From NCBI GenBank assembly GCA_043797615.1, contig JAZDPK010000035.1, positions 1 to 64,000 on the forward strand: a stretch of 64,000 bases of DNA, given 5' to 3'. Each line of letters opens with the position of its first letter. The stretch's first letter is position 1. The notes under the pieces were generated by a model. It searched no databases and was not told where the DNA came from. It worked only from the letters and a program-made list of their open reading frames with translations. Shown here piece after piece: positions 14,154 to 23,181 of this stretch. Origin of the DNA: JAZDPK01 sp043797615 (GTDB lineage: Bacteria; Patescibacteriota; Patescibacteriia; UBA11705; JABHMO01). The position numbers and the translations under genes were made by a program.

Positions 14154-16757
14154 ATGGAAAAGAAATTTTTTTCATTCATTATAATTTTTAGCGCGGCAGT
14201 AGCGGCGGCGCTGATTTTTTGTTCAGTGCCGATGGCGGCGGCGGCGGGCGACGCGACGATTTCACTTTCGCCGGCCAGCGCTTCTGCCAAAGTCAACGAC
14301 GAGTTTTCGATCGAAATCATTGTTTCGCCAGGATCAACCTATATCGATGCGGTGCGCGCGGAAATCAGTTTTCCTCCGGACAAATTGGAAGTGAAAAGCT
14401 TCACGCTTGGCTCGATTTATCCGCAGCCGGCGCCGAATAATTCGATTGACAACGCCGCTGGTTTGCTGTCCGAAGGAGGCGCGATTTACAACGGGGAAAC
14501 CGGATTAACCGGAACGTTCGGCACGGTTATTTTTAAAGCGAAAGCCGTTGGAACGGCGAATATTTCCGTAACTTCCAATTCGAAATTGATCAGAGGCGGC
14601 GTGGAAAAAATCGACTTGACGAGCCTGGGCAGCGCGACCGTCACCATTACTCCGGCGTTGACCGATCCGGCGAAAGTCGTTTTAACGAAAAAAGTCGGGA
14701 TCAACGTTTCGGCTGATGGTTTTGACAGTCAGTCAGGCAATAGTGTTAAAAAAGACGATGTTCTGACTTATCAAATCAGCTATCAAAATATTGGCGGCGC
14801 CAAAGCGACGCAATTAATTTTAACGGATGCCATGCCGACCGGAACCGCTTACGTTCCCGGCAGCATCAAGGTTGGCAATGTTGTTAAAACCGACGCGGCC
14901 GACGCTGATGTTGCCGAATTCAGCGCCAATTCCGTTAAAATAAATTTGGGCGAGCTGGCGGCCGGGGCAGGCGGCAATTTCCAATTCAAAACAAAAATCT
15001 TGGCCGGCTCCGGGCAAACCGTGACGAATTCCGCCCAAGCGGTGGGATTGAACATATCGGAGTTTTCGAATGAAGTTTCCAATTCGATCCCCGCTGTTGT
15101 TCCGGAGGAAGAAGAGCCGATCGTGCCGGAAGAGCCGAAACCGGAAACGCCCGCCTCCGTTGAAACTACGGCGGACAAGCCGGAAACAAAGCCGGTCGTA
15201 ATCACCGGTTCCACCGAATCCGGAGCAACTGAAGAAAAGCCGTTGGCCGAAACGCCTGGCGGTCTGGCAGCGACCGAAGAGCAGGTCGCAGAGCAAACCG
15301 AACAGGTGGTAAATTCGGCCGTGGTTCAAAATACGGCAAACGCCATGGCGCAAGTTTTAAATAGCATCAATTCAAATATTTCCGCGGAATCGGTCAAACA
15401 AGTCACCGAGCAAGCGGTTCGCGTCGTAGTTAAAACCGCGAAAGAAGCCCGGCGCGCGAACGAAGCGGCCAAAGCGCCGGCATTGGCAACGGTTACGGTC
15501 ACGACGGTCGCGGCCGTGGCTTCGGTCGGCGCCACCAGCTCGACCGGCATCACGATTTTGACGTACGCCCAATTTTTGATCAGCCAATTGATAATGTTCA
15601 TGACGCGGCGCCGGAAAAAAGGCTGGGGCGTTGTTTACAATTCCATCACCAAGCAGCCGATCGACTTGGCGGTGATCCGCGTTTACGAAGCCGGCGCGAA
15701 CAAATTGCTCCGCACGCGCGTGACCGACCGCGCCGGCCGCTTCCAGTTCATTCTAAAGCCGGGAAAATATTATTTGAAAATCGAAAAGCCGGAATTCATT
15801 TTTCCAAGCGCGCTTTTGAACAAAGCCAAAACCGACGGAAAATTCATTGACAATTATTACGGCGAGGAATTCGAAGTGGGCGCGAATGAAATCGTTATCC
15901 CGTCCATTCCGCTGGATCCGAACCGCAAATTGGCCACGCATCAGAGTTTGCTTAAAAAATATTTATTCAAGAGATGGCAAACGGTTTTGACGCTGATCGG
16001 CCCGGCCGTTTCAATCGTTTCGTTCGTCATCAATCCGCAGATCTGGGTCGGAGCAATGGTCGTTTTGCAGATTATTTTGTATGTCGTGTTTAAAAAGATC
16101 ATGTCCGGCCGCAAGCCGCAGAAATGGGGACTGGTGCGCGACGAAAAGAAAAAGAAAAGCGTTGCGCAGGCGATCGTCCGCGTTTTTGACACCAAATTCA
16201 ACAAGCTTTTGGAAACGCAAGTCACCGATTACAAAGGCCGGTACGCGTTTTTGGTCGGCGGACAGCAATATTATTTGACCGGCGAGAAAGCCGGGTATTA
16301 TCCGATCAAAACGCCGATTTACAACCTGGAAGGAAAAGAATCCGGATATTTGGCGGAAGATTTGCTGTTGCGCCGCAATTTGTCCGGTAAGAGCGTTGAT
16401 TTGGAACAGTTGCGAAGCGACTTTTTGGCCAAGAGCAACGCCGGCCGCCAAAAAGAAGTGGAAGAGGCGGGCATTAAAAAACTTACCAGAGCGGAAGATG
16501 AAAAATTCCGCGGCACGATCAAAGACGTCAATCTGAACGAATTGCACGAGGATTTTTACAACGTCGACTGGGTCGGCGGCGTTAAAAAAACAACAGACGT
16601 CGTTAAAAATGCAAATGAACCGGCGCAAGTCAAACCGGAAAATCTTGCCGGATCCGTCGCTTCAATCGATTTAAAACCCGATCAAGAAAAACTTTTGGAG
16701 AGCGTTCTGATCGATGATGAAAGCGATGAAGCAGACGATTCGATCGCGCCAAAATAA
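14154..16757 (+). CDS. Large membrane-anchored cohesin protein
   Basis: 867 residues. Order: signal peptide (1-30); cohesin domain about 35-165 (ATISLSPASASAKVNDEF ... FGTVIFKAKAVGTANISV); a DUF11-like Ig domain about 180-300 (DDVLTYQISYQNIGGAKA); a Pro/Glu-rich linker; a helix near 470-485 followed by RRRKK; a carboxypeptidase-regulatory-like domain (VTDRAGRFQFILKPGKYYL); two more helices about 605-645; a second such domain (VTDYKGRYAFLVGGQQYYL); and a charged tail. By the positive-inside rule the cohesin is outside and both later domains are in the cytoplasm. It likely displays dockerin partners on the surface. Confidence 0.85.
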   Translation: MEKKFFSFIIIFSAAVAAALIFCSVPMAAAAGDATISLSPASASAKVNDEFSIEIIVSPGSTYIDAVRAEISFPPDKLEVKSFTLGSIYPQPAPNNSIDNAAGLLSEGGAIYNGETGLTGTFGTVIFKAKAVGTANISVTSNSKLIRGGVEKIDLTSLGSATVTITPALTDPAKVVLTKKVGINVSADGFDSQSGNSVKKDDVLTYQISYQNIGGAKATQLILTDAMPTGTAYVPGSIKVGNVVKTDAADADVAEFSANSVKINLGELAAGAGGNFQFKTKILAGSGQTVTNSAQAVGLNISEFSNEVSNSIPAVVPEEEEPIVPEEPKPETPASVETTADKPETKPVVITGSTESGATEEKPLAETPGGLAATEEQVAEQTEQVVNSAVVQNTANAMAQVLNSINSNISAESVKQVTEQAVRVVVKTAKEARRANEAAKAPALATVTVTTVAAVASVGATSSTGITILTYAQFLISQLIMFMTRRRKKGWGVVYNSITKQPIDLAVIRVYEAGANKLLRTRVTDRAGRFQFILKPGKYYLKIEKPEFIFPSALLNKAKTDGKFIDNYYGEEFEVGANEIVIPSIPLDPNRKLATHQSLLKKYLFKRWQTVLTLIGPAVSIVSFVINPQIWVGAMVVLQIILYVVFKKIMSGRKPQKWGLVRDEKKKKSVAQAIVRVFDTKFNKLLETQVTDYKGRYAFLVGGQQYYLTGEKAGYYPIKTPIYNLEGKESGYLAEDLLLRRNLSGKSVDLEQLRSDFLAKSNAGRQKEVEEAGIKKLTRAEDEKFRGTIKDVNLNELHEDFYNVDWVGGVKKTTDVVKNANEPAQVKPENLAGSVASIDLKPDQEKLLESVLIDDESDEADDSIAPK

Positions 16758-16769
16758 TTTTGTTTAAAA

Positions 16770-17939
16770 ATGAAAAAACATTACGCCATAATTTCAATCG
16801 TCGTCTGCGCGTTGGCAATGCCAATGGTTTGTTCGGCTGTTGCCAAAGCGACGATTTCTTTTTTGCCGGACAAATACGATGTGGCCGCCGGACAAAGTTT
16901 CAACGTCGGCATTATCGTTGATCCGGCCGGCGGAACCCTCGACACCGTCCGGGCGATGGTGAAGTATCCGGCGGACAAATTGAAAGCGGAAATTTTTTCG
17001 CTCGGATATTTGTATCCGACGGCGGCGCCGGGCAACTTCATCGACAATGAAAAGGGGATTTTGTCGCAAGGCGGCACAAAGCTGGGCGGACAAGTGAAAG
17101 CGAAAGGCGTTTTCGGCTACGCCACGTTCACGGCTTTGAAAAAGGGCAAAGCGGTGATTTCCTTGACGTCCGATTCAAAGTTGATCCGCGCCGGCGTGGA
17201 AAGAATCAACAAACTCAGCCTCGGGCAAGCGACGATTTCCGTCGGCGAGCAGATCTCCGAGGTTCGGGACATCGTCGTTCAAAGCGCGACGAATCCTGAC
17301 GAGGGAAAATGGTACGCGAGCGCAAACGTCGAACTGTCTTGGCAGAAAGCGGAAGGAATCAAGGATATTTTAAAATATTTTTACGATTTGAACCAGTATC
17401 CGTCCGCCGACCCGAGCATAGCGATGAACGCAAGCGACGGCAAAAAAACTTTTAGCGGCCTGAAAGACGGCGCTTGGTACTTTCACATTAAAGGCCAATA
17501 CGTTGACAGTTCCTTTTCCGTTGCCACTCATTACGCTTTGAAAATAGACGCGACGCCGCCGAACAGGATCATGCCTGATTTTGAAAAAAAGATCATCAGT
17601 GAAGATGAAAACGGCATTGTTCATTTCGCGACAATCGATCAGACCTCAGGCATTTCCCATTACGAGGCGGCGATCGACAATGGCGCTTTTCAAACCGAGG
17701 AAAGCCCTTATGTTTTGCCGCGCATGAAAGCAGGCGAGCACATTGTCTTTGTAAAAGCCTTGGACAATGCCGGCAACTTCGCGCAAACCGGCGTGAAATT
17801 GCGCGTGCTGCCCGGCGGCAGGGCAAAATGGTTTGACCACTGGAAAATAATGGCGGTTTTCGCTTTTGCCGGCCTCGCCGTTGCCGCGTTTTTCGCAATG
17901 AAAATCCGGAAAAACAAAAAAACGAAAATTACGCCATAA
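16770..17939 (+). CDS. Second membrane-anchored cohesin protein
   Basis: 389 residues, 12 bases after the previous gene, so same operon. Signal peptide (YAIISIVVCALAMPMVCS), cohesin domain about 27-160 that is clearly homologous to that of the upstream protein (shared D-S-K-L-I-R-x-G-V-E-x-I), a middle region with fibronectin/Ig-like repeats (WYASANVELSWQKAEGI; SGISHYEAAIDNGAFQTE; GEHIVFVKALDNAGNFA), and a C-terminal anchor helix (IMAVFAFAGLAVAAFFAM) with a basic tail. A surface receptor for dockerin proteins is the natural reading. Confidence 0.85.
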   Translation: MKKHYAIISIVVCALAMPMVCSAVAKATISFLPDKYDVAAGQSFNVGIIVDPAGGTLDTVRAMVKYPADKLKAEIFSLGYLYPTAAPGNFIDNEKGILSQGGTKLGGQVKAKGVFGYATFTALKKGKAVISLTSDSKLIRAGVERINKLSLGQATISVGEQISEVRDIVVQSATNPDEGKWYASANVELSWQKAEGIKDILKYFYDLNQYPSADPSIAMNASDGKKTFSGLKDGAWYFHIKGQYVDSSFSVATHYALKIDATPPNRIMPDFEKKIISEDENGIVHFATIDQTSGISHYEAAIDNGAFQTEESPYVLPRMKAGEHIVFVKALDNAGNFAQTGVKLRVLPGGRAKWFDHWKIMAVFAFAGLAVAAFFAMKIRKNKKTKITP

Positions 17940-18002
17940 GCTGTGGATAAAAAATATGGTGGAATGTGGTATAATATACTCAAGGTTTTAGAATAATTTA
18001 GC

Positions 18003-21000
18003 ATGAAAAATTCCAGCAAAGGAAAGATGAAAAAATTCCTAAATTTTATAGTCATAATTTTGTTATTGGCCGGAACATTCGGACCGAACGGTTTTATTTT
18101 GCCGGCTCAGGCGGCGACCGTCGGAATTCCGAGTTATTTAGGCTACCAGGGTCGATTGAAAAACGCCAGCGGTGCGGCTTTATCCGGGACGTATGATTTT
18201 TCTTTTAAATTATATGACGCCTCGACCAGCGGCAATCTGCTGTGGACGGAAAATAAAACCATGACCGTGACCAGCGGCTATTTCACCACATCGCTCGGCG
18301 ATTCCACGGCTTTCGGCTCAATCGTTGATTTCACGAAAAATCTCTGGCTTGACATCAGCGTGGCGGCGACCGGCGTGACGCCGCTCGAATCAATGACCAG
18401 CCGCGTGGCGGTCAACAGCGCGGCCTTTGCGCTGGCAGCTCGCTCGATCGAAAATTCAGCAAGCGATCCGGCCACGGCGTTCGGCGGCCGCATGTATTAC
18501 AATACGGCAAGCGGCAACACGTACGTTTACGACGCAGTCAATGCCGCCTGGTCGAATGTTTACCGGTCCGGAGGCGCGGACGTTCCAGTGGCCGACGGCG
18601 GCACCGGCGCGTCGAACGCTTCGCAGGCCAGAACGAATTTGGGATTGGCGATCAGCACGGATGTTCAGGCATACGACGCGGACTTGACAACATACGCGGG
18701 AATAACGCCGTCAGCCAATATTCAAACATTATTAAGTTCAGCAAATTTTACAACCGCGCGAAGCAATTTAGGTTTAGCAATTAATAGCGATGTTCAGGCA
18801 TACGACGCTGATTTAACAACATACGCGGGAATAACGCCGAGCGCGAATATTCAATCATTGCTCGGATCGGCAGATTATGCAACGGCCAGAACGAATTTGG
18901 GAGTGGCGATCGGCAGCAATGTGCAGGCATACAACGCCGGCTTGGCCGATGTTGCCGGCTTGTCAACAACGGACAGTAATTTTGTCGTTGGCAACGGCAC
19001 GAACTGGGTGGCGGAGACTGGCGCCACTGTCAGAACTTCATTGGGATTGGCGATCAGCACCGATGTTCAAGCATACGACGCTGATTTAACAACGTACGCG
19101 GGAATAACGCCGTCAGCAAATATTCAATCATTGCTCGGATCGGCAGACTATGCAACAGCCAGGACGAATTTGGGCGTGGCGATCGGCAGCAATGTGCAGG
19201 CATACAATGCCGGTCTGGCCGATGTTGCCGGCTTGTCAACAACGGACAGTAATTTTGTCGTTGGCAACGGCACGAACTGGGTGGCGGAGACTGGCGCCAC
19301 TGTCAGAACTTCGCTGGGATTGGGATCAATCGCAACTCAGAATTCAGATAATGTGACAATCACCGGCGGCTCGGTGTCCGTAAGCACTATAGACGGCATA
19401 CTTGGTCTTAATAATGGCGGCACTGGCGCGTCAAACGCCACGGTTGCCAGACAGATGCTGGGTTTAATAATCAGCACCGATGTTCAGGCATACGACGCGG
19501 ACTTGACAACATACGCCGGCATTACGCCGTCGGCGAATATTCAAACATTGCTCGGCTCGGCGGATTTTTCAACGGCCAGAACGAATTTGGGATTGGGAAC
19601 GATCGCGACGCAAGCTTCTGACAATGTAACAATTACCGGCGGTTCAATTTCCGGCATTACGGATTTGGCAGTGGCGGACGGCGGCACGGGCGCATCGAAC
19701 GCCAGCGCGGCGCAGACAAATTTAGGTTTAGCAATTGGCACGAATGTGCAGGCGTATGATATCGAATTGGCGGCCATTGCCGGATTAGTTTCGGCGACAA
19801 CCGGTCTTCCGTATTTTACCGGCAATGGAACGGCAACTTTGGCTAGTTTGAGTTCATTCGGCACATCACTAATTGACGATGATAATTCAACCGTGGCGCA
19901 GTCAACCTTGGGACTGGGAACGATTTCCATTCAAAACGCGAATAATGTGGCGATTACCGGCGGCGCGATTTCCGGCATTACGGATTTGGCAGTGGCGGAC
20001 GGCGGAACGGGCGCGAGTTCCTGGACTCAATATGGTTTACTGTATGCTAATGCCACCAATTCATTTTCACAAATTACCGATACCACCGCCGGAAAAGTTT
20101 TAATTACAAATACCGGCGCGGCGCCGTCGTTCAGCGCCAGTCCGACATTGACCGGCGGCTTGACCATCGCGCCGACCGCAACCGGCACTCTTTTGGATTA
20201 TCAGCTGGAAACCGAATGGACAAGCGGCACGCTTATTAATGCGGATTTCGGCGGAGCAACGACTTTGGCCGGCAATGTTGTCGGCATGAATTTGGATTTG
20301 AATACAAATGTGACCGGCGCCAGTAATCAGAACGCGACCGGCGTGTATGTGCAGACTCCGACTTTGACGCAGGCATTGTCCAATACAACGATTTACAACG
20401 GAGACAAGATCGGCGGCGGCAACATCACCAGCAGTAATGGAACAGTATTTTGGAACGGCAGTTATTATGTAATCCCGAACATTGATCAAGAGGCAGGAGC
20501 GAATTTGCTCCAGGCTTCGGGAGCAAGCATTGGATTCGGCACAATTACCACTGCCGGCGTGATGGATGGATTGACTATTGGCTTCGATTCGTCCGGGCCG
20601 CCAAATGGCGTTGCTGCCGGAACATTAAACGGTATAATGATTAATCAAATTATACCCGGCAACGGGACGGAAACAGCATTGAACATAGGAAATGGCTGGG
20701 ATACGGGCATCAGCATTGGCATGCTTTCAGATGCGGCTTTGGCGATTGATGTTACTAATGGCGCGGTGCATGTCGCTGACCGTATTGGCATGGGCACCTG
20801 GACCGCGGACGGCGATATTGCGGTTTACTATGACACAAACTCGAGTTCTACGAATTATCTTGGCACTACGGTGTCTGATATCCGACTCAAAAAAAACATC
20901 GCGCCGCTGGAGGATAATGCTTTGGAAATCATTTCAAATGTGAACGCCTACATGTATAATACGCTTGACGAAACTGACGGCGCCAAGAAGCGCTTAGGCG

Positions 21001-21893
21001 TGATGGCGCAAGAAATAATTCCTTACATGCCGGAATTAACTTTTAATATACATCAGGAAAATGATGATGCAACGTATTACGGCGTGCATTATGACAAACT
21101 GACTGTTCTTTTATTGAAAGCGATCAAGGAACAGCAGGCGCAGATTCAATCGTTGAGTTTGGGAAGCAGTTTGCAGGGCAGCTTGACCGGAAACATTAGT
21201 TTAGATAATCTGAAGGTGGCTGAACACGCGACTTTTGGAGAAGATACGGTTGGCCGAGTCAGGATTTTGCCCGGCGCGACCGAAGCGCGCGTCAATTTTG
21301 CAAAAGAATACGAATACCAGCCGATCGTGATCGCGACCTTGCGCGGCGAAAGCGCATTGTTATCCGATTTTAAATATGCCGTAATCGGTGAATCAACCGC
21401 TGGATTTACGATCAAGATTAGCGCGGCGCAGAATGAGCCGATCGAATTCAACTGGAACGCGTTCGGTGCCAGCCAAGGCAAGATTTTCGTGAGCGACGGC
21501 ACGACCGAGAACATTGAAATCGCGATTGGCCGGCCGGCCCAGATCAGCGCGTTGTCGAGCAGTGAATCGCTTTCAAGCTTGCCAACGCAAAGCGCGGCGG
21601 ATAACAGCACTGCTGTTCCGGCGGCGGATAATTCGACGATGACAACTTCGAGCAGTGATAATCTATCCGCGGCAAATTCAGAGCCAATTGTGGAATCGGC
21701 GTCAGCGCCAAATATAGACCAGTTGCCGGCGATTGAACCGGCAGCCGAGCCGAGCGCGGATGCGGCGCCGGCGGCCGAACCAGCGGCAAGAGAGGAAACA
21801 GTTTCAGCCGCAGAATCCTCGACTTTACCGAGCGCCGAAGCGGCGCCAGCCGTGACGCCAGCGCCGGATCAGGCGGCAACAGCGTCGCCATAA
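18003..21893 (+). CDS. Tail-fibre-like surface protein with peptidase S74 chaperone domain
   Basis: 1296 residues. Signal peptide, then a tail-fibre-like head (YLGYQGRLKNASGAALSG; VNSAAFALAARS). From about 195 to 690 it has many fibre repeats of the type T-N-L-G-L-A-I-S-T-D-V-Q-A-Y-D-A-D-L-T-T. The S74 intramolecular chaperone lies at about 955-1065: SDIRLKKNIAPLED, GVMAQEIIP, YDKLTVLLLKAIKEQ. In phage endosialidases S74 trimerises the fibre and cuts itself at the Ser of S-D-x-R. Here a further domain and a 90-residue Ala/Pro/Glu/Ser tail follow. TATAAT at 17970-17975. Probably a trimeric surface fibre for attachment. Confidence 0.85.
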   Translation: MKNSSKGKMKKFLNFIVIILLLAGTFGPNGFILPAQAATVGIPSYLGYQGRLKNASGAALSGTYDFSFKLYDASTSGNLLWTENKTMTVTSGYFTTSLGDSTAFGSIVDFTKNLWLDISVAATGVTPLESMTSRVAVNSAAFALAARSIENSASDPATAFGGRMYYNTASGNTYVYDAVNAAWSNVYRSGGADVPVADGGTGASNASQARTNLGLAISTDVQAYDADLTTYAGITPSANIQTLLSSANFTTARSNLGLAINSDVQAYDADLTTYAGITPSANIQSLLGSADYATARTNLGVAIGSNVQAYNAGLADVAGLSTTDSNFVVGNGTNWVAETGATVRTSLGLAISTDVQAYDADLTTYAGITPSANIQSLLGSADYATARTNLGVAIGSNVQAYNAGLADVAGLSTTDSNFVVGNGTNWVAETGATVRTSLGLGSIATQNSDNVTITGGSVSVSTIDGILGLNNGGTGASNATVARQMLGLIISTDVQAYDADLTTYAGITPSANIQTLLGSADFSTARTNLGLGTIATQASDNVTITGGSISGITDLAVADGGTGASNASAAQTNLGLAIGTNVQAYDIELAAIAGLVSATTGLPYFTGNGTATLASLSSFGTSLIDDDNSTVAQSTLGLGTISIQNANNVAITGGAISGITDLAVADGGTGASSWTQYGLLYANATNSFSQITDTTAGKVLITNTGAAPSFSASPTLTGGLTIAPTATGTLLDYQLETEWTSGTLINADFGGATTLAGNVVGMNLDLNTNVTGASNQNATGVYVQTPTLTQALSNTTIYNGDKIGGGNITSSNGTVFWNGSYYVIPNIDQEAGANLLQASGASIGFGTITTAGVMDGLTIGFDSSGPPNGVAAGTLNGIMINQIIPGNGTETALNIGNGWDTGISIGMLSDAALAIDVTNGAVHVADRIGMGTWTADGDIAVYYDTNSSSTNYLGTTVSDIRLKKNIAPLEDNALEIISNVNAYMYNTLDETDGAKKRLGVMAQEIIPYMPELTFNIHQENDDATYYGVHYDKLTVLLLKAIKEQQAQIQSLSLGSSLQGSLTGNISLDNLKVAEHATFGEDTVGRVRILPGATEARVNFAKEYEYQPIVIATLRGESALLSDFKYAVIGESTAGFTIKISAAQNEPIEFNWNAFGASQGKIFVSDGTTENIEIAIGRPAQISALSSSESLSSLPTQSAADNSTAVPAADNSTMTTSSSDNLSAANSEPIVESASAPNIDQLPAIEPAAEPSADAAPAAEPAAREETVSAAESSTLPSAEAAPAVTPAPDQAATASP
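18660..19320 (+). repeat. Tandem 273-bp duplication in the fibre gene
   Basis: The block around TTGCTCGGATCGGCAGA at 18858 recurs at 19131 (period 273 bp, 91 codons) with near identity over roughly 200-300 bp. Shorter related units flank it (18588-18780 and 19420-19600). This points to recent unequal exchange or slippage that changes fibre length. Confidence 0.85.
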
Positions 21894-21919
21894 CAATTAA
21901 ATTTAATATAACATAATTT

Positions 21920-22330
21920 ATGTTCCAAAAATCCGGCGCCAGATGGGCGATCGTCATTATCCTCATTGCCGTGGTCGCGGCGATCCTGTATTTCACGTAT
22001 TTCAGTTTATTCGACAACAATAGCGGCGCTTATCAGGCAGTGTTCCTGTCCAACGGCCAGGTATATTTCGGCAAGGCCGCGCATATTCATGACGATTATG
22101 TGAAGCTCACGGACATTTATTATCTTCAATTGACGAAGGCGCTCCAGGATCAGCAGCCGCCGGTAGCCAATTCGCAAAATAACCAGCAGCTCATGCTCAT
22201 GAAGCTGGGCAATGAATTGCACGGGCCCCTGGACAAGATGCTGATCAACCGCAGCCATATCACATTCATCGAGGATTTGAAGGAAGATTCCCAAGTGGTG
22301 AAAGCGATAAGGCAATATCAGAATAAATAA
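21920..22330 (+). CDS. Small single-pass membrane protein
   Basis: 136 residues. One N-terminal helix (WAIVIILIAVVAAILYFTYF), then an extracytoplasmic domain: YQAVFLSNGQVYFGKAAHI, DYVKLTDIYYLQL and a Gln/Asn-rich stretch, ending INRSHITFIEDLKEDSQVVKAI. The F-L-x-N-G-Q-V-Y-F-G-K motif seems conserved in Patescibacteria from memory, with no assigned function. It follows the fibre gene by 26 bases and precedes a terminator, so may be cotranscribed with it. Confidence 0.7.
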   Translation: MFQKSGARWAIVIILIAVVAAILYFTYFSLFDNNSGAYQAVFLSNGQVYFGKAAHIHDDYVKLTDIYYLQLTKALQDQQPPVANSQNNQQLMLMKLGNELHGPLDKMLINRSHITFIEDLKEDSQVVKAIRQYQNK

Positions 22331-22422
22331 AGTTGATAATGTTGATTAAGTTGATTAAGTTTATCATGAAGAATGTAGGGGTGAATAATATTCGCCCGCG
22401 TTCCATAATAATTGATCATTTA

Positions 22423-22452
22423 AAAAATCTCGCCGAGAAGCGGGATTTTTTT
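22423..22452 (+). terminator. Intrinsic terminator
   Basis: AAAAATCTCGC pairs with GCGGGATTTTT, then TTG TTTG. Confidence 0.85.
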
Positions 22453-22489
22453 GTTTGTATTTGCGGATAAAATGTAATAAGATTGAATC

Positions 22490-23101
22490 ATGGATAACAA
22501 AATAACGGATTTATACAAAGCATTGCGGAAAAAACACGGCCGGCCGAGCGGGCAGTGGCGCTTGTGGTGCAAGCGGCCGAAGTCGACGGCCGAACGCGAA
22601 GAAGTGATTATCGGCGCGATCCTGGCGCAGAACACGAATTGGAAAAACGTTGAATTGAGCCTGAACAAATTAAAGAAAGCGAAACGCTGTTCGCTTGATG
22701 AAATTTATAAATTGGGCAAGCGGAATATGCCTGGCCTGGCCGAGCTGATCCGTCCGTCCGGCTTTTACAATTCAAAGGCGAAATATCTTCTCGCGGCGGC
22801 GGCATTTTTTTGCGAAAACGGAGGCGTTGAAAGAATAAAAAATCAAAAAATCAAGAAATCAAGAAAGCAATTGCTGGAATTGAAAGGCGTGGGGCCGGAA
22901 ACGGCCGACAGCATTTTGCTTTACGCTTTGGACAAGCCGGCGTTTGTCATCGACGAATATACGCGGCGGATTTTAAATTACGACCGTTTGCAAAAAATTT
23001 TCGAGAGCCGGTTGCCGCGCAATTACAAAGCGTACCAGGATTTCCACGCGCTCATCGTGATCGAAGGCAAGGGGTATCCGGGTTTGACAAATCATTCATG
23101 A
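22490..23101 (+). CDS. Endonuclease III-like DNA glycosylase lacking the FeS domain
   Basis: 203 residues. HhH-GPD fold: VIIGAILAQNTNWKNVE, the hairpin ELKGVGPETADSILLYAL and the catalytic Asp in VIDEYTRRI. In E. coli Nth the hairpin carries the lyase Lys (GVGRKTA); here it is Glu (GVGPETA), so this would be a monofunctional base-excision glycosylase. The usual C-x6-C-x2-C-x5-C cluster that should follow HALIVIEGK is missing; the protein ends GYPGLTNHS. Either a natural short form or a 3' truncation. Confidence 0.8.
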   Translation: MDNKITDLYKALRKKHGRPSGQWRLWCKRPKSTAEREEVIIGAILAQNTNWKNVELSLNKLKKAKRCSLDEIYKLGKRNMPGLAELIRPSGFYNSKAKYLLAAAAFFCENGGVERIKNQKIKKSRKQLLELKGVGPETADSILLYALDKPAFVIDEYTRRILNYDRLQKIFESRLPRNYKAYQDFHALIVIEGKGYPGLTNHS

Positions 23102-23181
23102 TAAATTAACATTAGTAAAACTGATTGTTCTTTAACATTATCCCAATATAAGCGGTCAGCTTAATTTAAAGGAGGAAAATC

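Noticed and set aside
18588..19800. Regular repeats that might suggest a CRISPR array
   Set aside because: They are in-frame coding repeats of the fibre protein with no unique spacers; no cas genes in the window.
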